DNA of 64,000 bases, from the NCBI GenBank assembly GCA_036850595.1, contig CM072161.1, positions 15,953,812 to 16,017,811 of the forward strand. Direction: 5' to 3'. The translations under genes and the position numbers were made by a program. Position 1 is the stretch's first letter, and every line of letters starts with the position of its first letter. The notes under the pieces are model-generated. The model was given only the letters and a program-made list of their open reading frames with translations, searched no databases and was not told where the DNA came from. Below are positions 44,655 through 56,550 of the stretch, in pieces. Origin of the DNA: Rhyacichthys aspro. Taxonomy: Eukaryota > Chordata > Actinopteri > Gobiiformes > Rhyacichthyidae.

Positions 44655-46044
44655 GGCTCTTCTTCGCTCACACAACCTGCTCATAGGAGAAACATACACC
44701 CACATCATGCACTGGGGTTAGGCAATACAAAACACAGCATTACGGAGAATGGCTGCACAGAACCCAGCCCCCTTTACAGCAATAATTAGCCCATCCTCTC
44801 TGAGTCCAATGTGACAGCTGCATATGTTCTGTTTATTTCTCCATCCATATGTCTCCACTCAGTCCACTGTGGGCTCTCTGGTGCGTTTGTGGCAGTGGCC
44901 TACCCTGATACTGAAGCGGTGTCCTGCTCCCAGCGTCTCTCATGGATCCCCTCGTCGCTCTGATGCCTCTGTCCTTGATGCAGCAGATGCACAAAACAAA
45001 AGCCCGATGCAAAACGACTGGAAACGGCGCTTTCTGTTCCGCTTCAGATGAGCTGTGTCGGTTTGGGTTTAGTGCTGTTTCGTGGAAGGGGATTTGTGCA
45101 GCAGGCTGTGGAAATACCTTCTTCTTCTTCTTCACCTTCTGGTCGTACGTGCGTCTGCCGCTGTGTTCACAACCGAGAGGCAGATCTATGGAGGGTGATT
45201 AGTGCCACAAAGCAAGAAAAGGCGGGGCCACGGACAAACAGCTTCCGTGAACAGCTGTTTAATATGCATTTATTACATATTTAAAGGCACAGTACACTTG
45301 GCGTTTTATGCTACAATTATATTTACATAATTTTGGTAAATTCTAAGTCAATTTCATTTTATGGCTTGTTGTATTTATCTTAGCTGTTCTTAATATGGTG
45401 TGTAACTTTATTTCTGTTTCGTGTTTTGCACCAATATGCCAAAACCAATTCCTATTGTTGTGAAAATCTTTTCTTTCGACCTGGCAGTTAAAGGATCTGA
45501 TTCTGATGAATAAAACAATACTAAAAAAGCATTTGTATTTGGTTATTTTTGATCAATGAAATTAAAGTGGCACTGCATTACTTTTAGCTTGTAGTAGTCA
45601 GTGGCGCGATATTTGATAGTACAGACGATCCAAGCTGCAAGTTTAGAAGAAAAAAAGGTCACCTCTTTCTCATTTACCTCTACTAGACTGGCGCCCCACA
45701 ACCAGGAAGTGCACAATTTATATCAGAAATAAAAGAAGATTATTGATTTAAAACTGAGAAGCTACCACCAGACACACAATATAATTAACAATATGAATTT
45801 TACATATTTATGCGCATCATTTTAGTTGCTCAGGTGGGTCATGCTATGGTTTTAACACTGAATATTGTGAGAGATGTGAAAGTTAACTTATGTTTTTATA
45901 ATAAAAAGAGTAACACTAATTGCTGAAATTGTTGTTTTATTTATGCTCAGATTTTAATCGTATGAACAGGAGCCACACTTATGGATGAGCCAAGTGAAGG
46001 GCGACTAAAGGGCAAAAAGTGAGATCTTGTGTAATGAGGGTGTG
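44655..46044. other. ccdc92b 5' region and fbxo40-A 3' flank
   Basis: The block 44680-45230 is moderately GC-rich and holds the putative ccdc92b 5' UTR exon and promoter. From about 45240 to 46044 the sequence is AT-rich. A minus-strand AATAAA at 45936-45941 is a good poly(A) signal for fbxo40 copy A, about 100 nt past its stop. No further gene is seen. Confidence 0.5.
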
Positions 46045-49000
46045 TTATTGATTCATGTTGTTTCTGGTGAAGTGGTTGACCAGGCTTTGTTTCTGTGTGT
46101 CGCTCTTCTGTTTCTCCTTCATGGTGGGCAGAGGAACAGGTTTACTGTGTAAATGCTTCTCGTAGTACGGACACACTTTTAGGTGAGCAGATATAGGAGC
46201 GATATCTGCCATGTGCCAAGAATCCACTTTGGAAAAGAGGTGACTGAACTCCCAAACCTGCAGGAAACAGACATGGATTACACTGAAGGAAGAGTTTTTG
46301 TGAGAGTTTTGGGTGTATAACTCACCGGTTTGGCGCTCCACTTAGTTCTGCCGTGTGAGTAGGTCTTCCTGTCCCAGCGCAGCGTGACCATCCCTTTGTC
46401 CTGCAGCTGAGAGTAGCACACCTGCCTCATGAGGCGGGACACCAGAGCCAGCTGGGACAGGGACAGACTGTCCAGGAAACTGGCCACGTGGTACAGCACC
46501 TCGTAGGGCAGCGAGCTCAGAGCATCATCCCCTCCTGCTGCTGCTTTGGAATCATCCCATAAAGGGCAAACAGTGGTGGGACGGAGGTTAAAAGTCTTCA
46601 GCTCCTGGCTACAAGGATTGGAATTAAAAACAGGTGCAACAGGGTAATATACTGTAGAATGAAATCGAAATAAGACTGTGTCATCTTTGCAGAATTTGTG
46701 CCATCAAAACCTTGTCTGTTATACGTTTTCTTTACGTTATGGCTTTGAGCTGGAGCAAATTCCTATTTTCAGTCTGTTCATAAATACAGATTTCAGTCTA
46801 TATGGTATATATTTTGCATTTTTGCGGCACATAATGAGGAACACCAGTTTTACTTTTAAATGACCTTTGACAAGAACTGCTGAAAGCCTTGTGACTTTTG
46901 TAAAACTACTCACAGGGACTTCTAAAATGGTCAAATAATGTGATGTTTATTGTCAACTTTCTAGCTTTAAACATTGTGCCACTGCAGTAAAGCACCCAGT
47001 TGTTCAGAGCATAAACACAATGACTCAAGCAACACACAACATATTTTTGCCGCCTCCCTTTTACACATTAATGAACCACACTCGTCACCACCATTTTCTG
47101 ATTGTAAAGTAACTCATGTTGTCCTCACTTGTAGGTAACAGTAGCTCTGTGCGTGGACGGCTGGAACCTCCTGCAGCTGTAAGTGCATCCCAGATACGAC
47201 AGTGGACACCTCTGCTCGAACCAGCCGCTGAGACCTGTTTGGATGTCACTGTGGACGTTCCTGAGATACAAAAAAACTCACTGAATATCCTTCTTAATTT
47301 CCATGGATTTTAAAATAAGCATGAAAGCTGGAGGGATGTTTGTCGATACCTGACATGTGTGGCGTACTCCCTGCGATGAAAAGCGTGACCACAGATGAAC
47401 GTAAACGCACACACTCGGTTGTGTCGGCTGCTCACGCTCTCGGCCTGCAGCTGCAGATGGAGCTTGAGCGGCCGGTCCACCATCACATCGGCCAACTTTG
47501 TCTTGGATTTAAACGGTGCTGTGCGGAAAGAGTGAGTTTGTGTCCCTTCGTCGACATACAGGCCGTCTGCAGCCTTTTCCTTACTGATCTAAAATGCAGC
47601 AAACCTGGATTTGAGACCTTGCAATGCCATAAATCAACCTGTTCTTTTTATTATTCATGTGCCATATGTATGTATTTATTCATACGACCTTGTGGCCCAT
47701 GACTTCCCTCTCGGCGTAGCCCAGTAAAGTGGTGGTGGCTTCATCACAGAACCAGTCGTCCTCATTGGCTCCCAGGTCAGACGTGTCCACTTCTACAGTC
47801 TTGCTCTCGACCCGCGCGGCCGTGTCGTACAAATGAACTCGCCGTCTGTAGTGATAGCTGTCAGGAATCTTACAGCAGGCAATAGATCACAATGTGGCAG
47901 GTTAATTTAGCAACAGAAAACTGAGGCGGCACATGAAGAAACAACAGCTTTGTTTTTTTAGGAAAACTGAATAGTAGATGTGGCAGGTTCATTACTGTCA
48001 GATCTTACAAACTTGGATCCATTGATACACAGCACTTTTTCCTTTGATTTGGTTTAAAATGATGAAGGGCTGAACATAATACCCTTGTTATGTTGCTTTT
48101 TCGTATTTATGTTAAGTCTCTTTTTAGCATTTTTTATTGTCTAAGATTAGGAGTCCACCATGAGCTAATTTTATAACAAAGAGGTATTTAATGTACAAGT
48201 ACATACAAACAGGAGCTTGAATGAATTTGAAGTACTTTTAGCTTAATGTCAAACAAATTTTAACATTACAGCTACTTACTTTGTAAATAATAAACCAGTA
48301 TTTTTTCCCCAAACGTATCTCTAACATGCCTCTAAACTTCTGAAACCTCACCTCAGTTTTGACAATCATAAAACATGAAATATTCACCTTGAATGAGCGA
48401 ACAGTCTGGACGGGAATTGGCTCCAAACTTCCATAAACGAAGTCTTTCTCCCTCGGCGTACAGGCCGCGATCTGTCCGAAGCTGACCAGCATACGTCCGT
48501 GATGCACTATGTACATGTTATACTCTTGAGGGGTGAGGTCCCTCCCCAAACGCTCCAGCACACCCTCCTGCCACGGAGCGTGCCCTGTTTTACTGGTGTC
48601 CGGTGCAGGAGCGTTTGCAGCAGCAGCACCTTTCTCTGAATCTTTGCAGTCATCTTTTGTCCCACTGTTTTGTCTTTTCGCCTGTTCCTTGTCTTGTTTT
48701 GTTGTGTTGTCTTGGTTTGCCTCAGCTGCAGTGCAGGCGCCTCTTTCCATCCCAAACATCATGTCCACCATGCTGCACTTATCTTTAATGAGGCCTAAAA
48801 CTTGGCTTCTATTCATTTTTACAGGCTCCTCCGGATGGTTGGTTTCAACCTCAGGAGTAGGCGCAGACATAGCTGTAGGAAACATGTCAAAGTATGTTCA
48901 GTTACCACCACATGGAGCAAAAACTTTACCTGACAATAATTATGTGGTGGCTTCATGATCATTTTCAGTGACATATATTTGTTATTTCTCCTTCTTGTTA

Positions 49001-49853
49001 AGCATAACTGTGTTGTAAAATGTACAAACCAACACTGCACATAAATGTTTTGAGGATTTAAATGCCTTCTGCTTTTAAAACTTTATCCAGGTGCCTTCTT
49101 CTTCATCATTTTTTGACTATTATAAAATGTAGATTTGTCCCAGGGACCTGAAGTTTGACCAACATGGTTTGGAAAAACAATTCTCACCTTGACATTCTTC
49201 TGCGTAACCATTACTCAGGTCTCCTATTGCTGCCTCTTCTTTCATCTCCTCTTCCTTTTCCTCTTCCTCCTCCATCAGTTCTGGGTAGAGGGGCTTCATT
49301 TTGAGTCGGGCATAAAGCTCAGACTGATCGACCAGAGCCAAGCCAAAGTCCAGGGCCTCTTCTTGCTCGTTCTTTTCTTTCAAGACATTCTCCTGTAAAG
49401 CCCCAAAACTGTGTGGGTTTGTTTCGTCAACTGGCCAGCGGAGCCACTCCATGGAGCAGGACACCACGCTGGCGGGACAGAACTGGAGGTGCTCTGCCCT
49501 GGAGGAGCGGGGCATCTGCAGAGGACAGCCGTACTCGGCGTTGATGCAGGGGACCCTCACGTTGGGACAGAGCAGTAAGTGTTCCTCCTCTTTACACAGG
49601 TGGAAGAGCGCTCCACACAGGAGGCGACAGGAGGTGAGCGCACAGCAAACAGAGACCTCCACCCGGGCCCTGCAGCGCCGACTGAAGCACGAGTCACAGT
49701 GGACATGGCCTCCACGCCGGGACGCCCGAGAACGAGAGCTCTGAATGAGGACAGCAGAGGAAGGAGGGAACAGGAAGGTATTAGGAAGCAAGAAGAGAAG
49801 GTTTTATAAAAATGTAACCTAAATATAATGTAGTTAAATATGTAACTCACCAT
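46045..49853 (-). CDS. fbxo40: F-box only protein 40-like, copy A
   Basis: Eight coding exons on the minus strand: 49853-49851 (ATG only), 49740-49188, 48872-48388, 47868-47689, 47573-47350, 47260-47129, 46608-46326, 46257-46045; about 690 codons. FBXO40 is a muscle SCF ubiquitin-ligase receptor; mammalian FBXO40 has been linked to IRS1 turnover. Visible domains are a TRAF-type zinc finger in exon 2 (HCDSCFSRRC..., HLCKEEEH, CPASVVSCSMEW), the conserved APWQEGVLERL...YNMYIVHHGRML...ACTP segment in exon 3, a second Cys/His-rich block (FICGHAFHRREY, GWFEQRCPLSYLGC) in exons 5-6, and the F-box (SSLPYEVLYHVASFLDSLSL) in exon 7. The intron between 47573 and 47689 has a weak donor (GTCGTA) and acceptor, so that junction is the least certain. 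A donor at about 50224 suggests a 5' UTR exon. This copy is inverted relative to copy B. Confidence 0.88.
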
Positions 49854-49878
49854 AACTGTACTGGAATTTGATTAATGC

Positions 49879-50771
49879 TGCAAAGAATAAAACAAAAAAA
49901 TACTGTTACAAACGAGCAGTTATGAGACATTGTGTGAAGTTTTAAAGTCTGCAGTTGAACAAAATGGAGCTTCTTCTTTTCCTTTTGGCTGATCCCTTCA
50001 GGGGTCATCACAGCAAATCATTATTAATGATTAGCAATATTTCATTTGGCAAAGATGTGATCTGCAATGCACTTTTACATTTTGCCAAGAAACACACACT
50101 GCACATTTAATAGAGAAAAGTTCACATGAAAAAAGTGTTTTCAACTATTACTTCAGAATCAGCATTAATAATGTTTAATGAGCTGAGAACAACAAAGAAC
50201 AGAGAAGAAGAACAAAGTCCTACCTGAGAGTATGCAGACCTTTTCTCTGAGAGTCTCTGGGATCTTTGAAGAGGCAGGTTTAAATTAGGCAGGTTCCACG
50301 TGAGAAATGCCTTCCCCTCATTCAAAGGTCAGATCTGTGGATGCAAAAAAGTAAATACATGAACAATAATTTTTCTTTTCTTTTAAAAGACTGAATCTCC
50401 CAAATGTCTACATAATCACCAGGATAACCAGCATAACTGTATCTATCATAACTCTTTTAACTACCTAAGCTTCTGCATCTACAAGGTTTACGTAGCTCCA
50501 CAAAATGACTGCTGTTATAAGAAAGTGACTCTGACATAACAGCTCTGAGGCGGTAATACAAGCCATGTTTCAAACCACCTGTGTTACATTTCAGGGTCAG
50601 CACACTGCTCTATTTTTAACACACACATAGTCCTGACACACAAAATACTCTGCCCCTTTAGCTCGCAAAGACCAAGCCTTAAGTCACTGCTAAAATCTAC
50701 AGTTTGCTCTCTTTTCTGAAGTCAGACCTGCAGCTTCAGAAACAGGACGGGGCCCAAGGGAAGATCTAATC
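49879..50771. promoter_or_regulatory. Shared intergenic / divergent promoter region of the two fbxo40 copies
   Basis: The head-to-head fbxo40 copies start about 920 bp apart. Copy A probably has a 5' UTR exon ending at 50224 (minus-strand donor GTAGGA) and another at 49878-49851. Near copy B lie an E-box CACCTG at 50577-50582 and a consensus MEF2 site CTATTTTTAA at 50610-50619, about 150 nt before its start codon. These suit the muscle expression known for FBXO40. No coding sequence is seen between the genes. Confidence 0.5.
50610..50619 (+). promoter_or_regulatory. MEF2-type site
   Basis: CTATTTTTAA fits the MEF2 consensus CTA(A/T)4TA(A/G). A MyoD-class E-box (CACCTG, 50577-50582) lies about 30 bp upstream. 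The pair is a typical muscle promoter module; function is inferred. Confidence 0.5.
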
Positions 50772-53700
50772 ATGGTATGAGTCTGTTTTGTGATGCATTG
50801 TGTAATATCTTCTAGCTTTTTATCTTGTTATGTGTTTCCTAATGTTTATCTGCATGGTGACATTTAATTTAACAAATGATATTATTGCAATTAGTTACAA
50901 AATATAAAAGAATCATAGGTTTAGAATCACGCACGTGGCTTAAAGTGAGCTGCTCATGGAGTCAATGAAAATGTGTCATGTGTTTCCATGATAACACTCA
51001 CACTTGGCCGTTTGCCACACAGGCACCTTTTGCTTCATGAGAGTTTTTAAGCTCAGTTTTGTCACTTTTGCACACCGTTGCTGCTGTAACAAAGTGATAA
51101 GACAATATGGGGGCACTCAAGGAACAAAAATGGTTCAAACTTAAGCTGGAACTTGAAAAGTCAGACAAATTATTACAGACAAATCTCAAATTATACAGAG
51201 GCCAAATGTACACTTTTAAATCTTGCCCTCAGAGCTCTCGTTCTCGGGCGTCCCGTTGTGGAGGCCATGTCCACTGTGACTCGTGCTTCAGTCGGCGCTG
51301 CAGGGCCCGGGTGGAGGTCTCTGTTTGCTGTGCGCTCACCTCCTGTCGCCTCCTGTGTGGAGCGCTCTTCCACCTTTGTAAAGAGGAGGAACACTTACTG
51401 CTCTGTCCCAACGTGAGGGTCCCCTGCATCAACGCTGAGTACGGCTGTCCTCTGCAGATGCCCCGCTCCTCCAGGGCAGAGCACCTCCAGTTCTGTCCCG
51501 CCAGCGTGGTGTCCTGCTCCATGGAGTGGAACCGGTGGCCCGCTCAAGACGCTCACTCGCATCCAAACACAGAGCTGCATGAGAACCTGGTCCTGGAGAA
51601 GGAGCAGGGAGGCTGTTTGGACCTGGCCATGGCTCTGAAGGACCAGGACAGGCTGTTTCACTCCATAAAAATGAAGAAACTTTTCCCTGAGTTGACCCAG
51701 AGCATGGTTCAGGAGGAGGAAGAGGAGAAGAAGAGGAAGCAGAAAGAGAAGGAGAAAAAGGCTGCTTTGGAAAAGGAAGCAGCCGCGAAACAAAACACTC
51801 ACACCTGGGAGTCTTTCAACAAGTATAACTTCAGCACCAGAGCAATAAAAGACGATGATGATGATGATGAGGAGGAGGAGGATTACGAGGAGGAGCTGCA
51901 GTTGGAACCAGAGCGGGAACTGACCCAGGAGGAGAGGGAGGCCATAGCGTTCGAGTCAGGAGTCAATGCAGAGCTTTTGCAGAACTACAACGCCTGGGAG
52001 CGCATGTTCAACATGGAGATGGGTGGCTGCAGAGAGGCTGGAGAAGCAGTCCGTGCAGCGGTGAAGGAGAACGGCCTCGGTACGTTAGTGGAGGAAGACG
52101 TTGAGTCCTCGGGGGCCTGCGCAGGAGCTGTAGGGGCCACAGCTGTGAAGCCCTGCGGTCAGAACACCAGCCCTGCAGCATCATTCCTCCCTCTGAAAAA
52201 GAAGAACTTTGATTATGGACACGTGGAGCCCATGAAGATCATCACAGTGCGTACTTTTAAAGTCCCAACCAGCTTCGCGGCCAGACAGGGACGCATCCGG
52301 AACCCCAGCTTCTACAAAAGGGAGAGTAAGGCTGTGGACACCAGCGACCTGGGGGTGTCACTGCAGGACATGCCCCTGTGGGAGGAAATACAGGTGAGGA
52401 GACCAAATAGTCTTCAATATCTATTATATCTAAAATAAAATTAAAAAGTAATTAATACAAGAGGTGACTAGTTATAAATGACTGAAGTTCTGTATTATTA
52501 TTCTCCAGCTCGAATATCGCAAGTAATAATTTATTTGATTTATTTCTGTTATTTGACACCTAAGGCCCACTTTTAGAACAGTGTCAAGGTGAATGTAAAC
52601 CTTCTGCTATTTATCTGTATCTCTTTTGTTAATTGATGATAATTATAGCAAAATTATGAGTTAATGCGAAGTACCACTTCATATATTTACTGCCCCTCCA
52701 AACCTCAGTCTTGGCTCTCTCATGATGTGCTGATTTTTTCCCATCAGGCCTCTCTGCTGTGCTCCCTGGAGAAGGAGCAGCGAGGTCACATGATCGCAGA
52801 AAACGTGTCCACGGACACACTGCTCCAGGACGAAGGGACGCAGACTTTCAGCTTCCTGTCCACTCCTTTTCGGAGTAACGCGTGTCTGTGGGACCTCGCC
52901 GCGGCCAAACCCCTGGAGCTCCACCTCCAGCTGCAGGTGGAGAGTGTCACCAGCCGCCACCACAAGGCCAGCTCCGCCTTCACCTTCCTCTGCGGCCACA
53001 GCTTCCAGCGCCGGGAGTATGGACAACATTACAAGTGAGCTTCATGGCCCACTGATAAACTATTAAAATACGTTCTCAAACTATAGCCTATATAAAGGTA
53101 ATAATGTAATGATAAACATAAACACCTTTTTCTGGGGAAGATAATAAAGGAACAGGCAACAACACAGAATGTAATTTAAGGTTTTTAAAACATATGTAAT
53201 AAATGCAGCTTTAATGTCTATGTTTTAGGAACATCCACAGTGACATCCAGATGTGTGTGAACGGCTGGTTCGAGCAGAGATGTCCTCTGGCCTATCTGGG
53301 ATGCACCTACAGCCAGAAGAGGTTCCAGCCGTCCACACACGAAGCCTCCGTCAGCTACAAGTGAGAAAAACCAATGAGCACTGGTTAAATATAAAACTGT
53401 TGATGTGTTTGTGATGGAAGAAGATGGAAGTCTCTGGCACCATCCTCTGGTTGATCTGTGTTAATGAGATGCACACTGTATCCTAATTAAAAAGATGCTA
53501 CTATCTCTTTAATAAGGTCCACTATTCCATTAAAATAGTAGGACTGTTTTAGTAGGACTTTTACTGTCATTTTGTGCAGGTTCTTTTTATGGCCTCCTAT
53601 AGATTTATTCATGCTTTAATTGGTTATTAGTCCGTTTTTAAAGGTGGTAAATGGTTTGTAAACCAAATACAAAAGCTGGTTGATGGTCAAAACATACATT

Positions 53701-55206
53701 CAGAGTGAAATTGAAAATGTGTATAGGGCTGAACAGGTGAAAGTTTATAGACAAGGCAATTTTGTTTATAATGCACAATTCATTTACTGGGCACTTAAAG
53801 AAATAAAACACAAATTTAAAGTACACAGACAAGATTTAGAAAACGAAAGATAAGTCAGAGAGGCTCATTATTTGGCAACACATTACAATAACCCATTTAC
53901 AAACAATTCAAATGCCTTTTTATAACATAAATCCTCTTATTGTAAAGCTGTACCACCTTTTCAAAGCCTGTTTTGTTTTCCAGTGAGGAGCTGGGTTGCT
54001 TCAGCCTCCATCCCACCTCTGCTCTGTCTGTGGACGATAACTCACAGTCGTCCTGCTGCACCTCTGCTCCACCTCAGAAGAGGAGGGGTCGACGGGCGGC
54101 AGGAGGCGACGACGCTCTGAGCTCGCTGCCCTACGAGGTGCTGTACCACGTGGCCAGTTTCCTGGACAGTCTGTCCCTGTCCCAGCTGGCTCTGGTGTCC
54201 CGCCTCATGAGGCAGGTGTGCTACTCTCAGCTGCAGGACAAAGGCATGGTCACGCTGCGCTGGGACAGGAAGACCTACTCCAACGGAAGAGCCAAGTGGA
54301 GGGTGAAGCATAAGGTGAGTCCACAGAGAGAAAAGTGCACTGAGGGTTGATTACATGATTGTTTAAGTCGGGAAGTGTGCAATAAAACCATTAAAATCAC
54401 ACTTCAGACTAGATTAACCAGATTTAAAGATGTTTTGCTTGCACCAAACTCATTGTTAAAGCCATTTCTTGATATAATGAACCTCCTTTGGCTTTCAGAG
54501 GTTTATATACAGAGTATTCTTTATTACATTGTGCCAGCCTTGTCACACATTTACATGACTTATTGTTTATCACCTGTGTCCCTTTGTTTTAGAGTTATTT
54601 TCTTGCCTTTTTTAATTAAAATGGCGATACCAGTACTCAGTATTAGCTGGTTTTTTAGCATCTTGTACTCATTTCATTCTGATTATGCCATACGAGCACT
54701 TTCTTCCACTTTTTCCTCATTTTTCACTGTTGGAAATATTTGAATCTAAATGAAGATGATAAAGTAAACTGCAAATATGCTCTGTTTAAGCCAAGAGCGA
54801 TACTTAATCATAAACAGCATAAACAAATGTCAGATAGGCTGACTTAATGCTGTGTTTCAGTTTGATGAGTACTCTTATGAAAAATGTGGGACTACCTGTG
54901 ATAAAAATCTTAGTCTGACCATGGGATAATACCAAAAACTGCCTTCTGCCTCAGTTTGGTGTTATATAAAGACATTATGTTGTGTAGGTTTGGGAGTTCA
55001 GCACCTTGTTCTCTCCGGTCGACTCCTGGGGCTTCAGAGACGTGCCCTCGATGTCGGAGCATCTCAGGCTGTGTCCTTACAACGAGAAAGAGACAAGAAC
55101 AGAGAAGATTTTACTGCCGCGGATCAGAGAGCAAGTCCAGAACGACACAAACTGCAAAGGGCCCTCTCTGGTCGGCCTTTTCAAGAACAATAAATTCATA
55201 ATGTAG
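50772..55206 (+). CDS. fbxo40: F-box only protein 40-like, copy B
   Basis: Six coding exons: 50772-50774 (ATG only, followed by GTATGA), 51233-52393, 52748-53034, 53229-53360, 53984-54314, 54988-55206; 710 codons plus TAG. The zinc-finger part (exon 2 start) is almost identical to copy A. It is followed by an acidic linker (DDDDDEEEEDYEEE, then ELTQEEREAIAFESG, matching human FBXO40 LSQEEREVL), VRTFKVPTSF and AVDTSDLGV. Exon 3 carries DEGTQTFSFL and FLCGHSFQRREY, exon 4 GWFEQRCPLAYLGCTY, exon 5 the F-box (SSLPYEVLYHVASFLDSLSL), and exon 6 the C-terminal VWEFSTLFSPVDSW block. Role as for copy A: SKP1-binding substrate receptor, probably in muscle. It lacks the roughly 45-residue APWQ...FGQ segment that copy A and human keep. 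The in-frame ATG at 51107 lies in the intron and is not the true start. Confidence 0.9.
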
Positions 55207-55363
55207 AGACAAACAGGCTTGTGAAACTATACACTGCTGTGTCCTGGTTATATGTCACACCAAAAGGGGCCATTGCTTCGCACATTTGATATGACGTGAT
55301 ATTAAACAGAATATACCATTTTGTTGTATATATGTAATAAGAAAATATAAACTAATGTAATAC

Positions 55364-55369
55364 AATAAA
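55364..55369 (+). terminator. fbxo40-B poly(A) signal
   Basis: AATAAA lies about 160 nt after the fbxo40 copy B stop. A second AATAAA follows near 55410. Either could terminate the transcript. Confidence 0.45.
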
Positions 55370-55399
55370 TATGAGTTGGTCTCAAGTCACAGAAATGTC

Positions 55400-56550
55400 C
55401 TGGAAATTCAATAAACTGTCCTGGAAAAACTAAAGGCCACACATGAACTCTGAGTGTTTAAAATGAAGAAATAAAACTCTGTTCTGTTTTAATGAGAAAA
55501 GGCTGTATTGAACTGTCAGTAGTTTAGCGTTTGTGTAGATATTTTTAATTACAAATACAGCAGATACAATTAAAACTTCAATTTATTTGTTTTGATTTTA
55601 TTCCTGTTTTTTTTATTGACATTTCTACTTCTTGGTTCCTGGTCTAGATTTAAACCCCTCACTGCCCGGGTCTGTTTGCTCTGGGCTCAGTTTGTCCGCT
55701 CTGGGCGCTGTAGAAGCAGGAACCGGAAGTAACTCAACTTTCACTGGGTTCTACTGAGCTTTGAATATTTATTTTTAGAAGAGAGATAAATGCAAAAAGT
55801 GTGTGGTTTTGTCTGATGTGTTTCAATTTGACAATATTTTACACAAACACCTTTAGATTCTCAGAAAAGTGTAAAAAACACAAAATGGAAGATATTACAC
55901 AGTTTATCAAACAGGCAACATGTGAGATGCCTTTTGTATAAAACTGTGGTCAGTTTAAATTGTCATTAGGTTTTCTGTTTTTATACATGTGCCCATTTAC
56001 TCTTTATTACACTTCAAATGAGTGATGGCGGTCACATTTAAAAAGTGAATTCAAATAGTTTTGTGATGAATGATGAGTTTGCTGATGACTGCTGTGTAAA
56101 ACATGACTTGTGAAACTTGTTGAAATGACTGATGGCAGTTCTAAGTTGCTCTTTGTGACCTGTGTGTTCAGGCGTCCATTCAGCGTCCGCGGCCGCTGCC
56201 TCGTCAGCCTTTTTTCTTTACTGCTGTTTGTCAAACACAAAGGACCTCAGTCTTTCTGTGGAACAATACCAGGCTGAACGTAAGCTGGGACGTCCCTGAA
56301 ACTCTCCATTGACTGCTGCCCCAAAAGGAGCATTTTTGATCTCAGCATTCGTGTCCTATTAAACCAAAATCGTCCACTTTTCACAGCCTCAGGATCAAGA
56401 AATGAGAGTCAGGGATGGACCACTCTTTTTGGACATGGACTCCAATCCCATCTGTCTGCTGTGAACATAAACTACTGTTTGTATTTACCAGCGTTTTGTG
56501 AGTCTGAAGAGTTTTATGTTTATTTGTGGCGCTGCTTTTAAACCAGAGAC
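55400..56550 (+). promoter_or_regulatory. aifm4 5' flank and promoter candidate
   Basis: The interval between fbxo40-B and aifm4 contains an ETS/GABP-type motif, ACCGGAAGT, at 55722-55730, typical of promoters of mitochondrial and housekeeping genes. The first coding exon begins at 56551, so a 5' UTR of up to 800 nt or an unlocated 5' exon is implied. No coding sequence is supported here. Confidence 0.35.

Noticed and set aside
51107..51232. Upstream ATG at 51107 as the fbxo40-B start
   Set aside because: The residues before the SSRSRAS junction do not resemble FBXO40, an acceptor (CCCTCAG) precedes 51233, and copy A has the same exon boundary with an unrelated flank.
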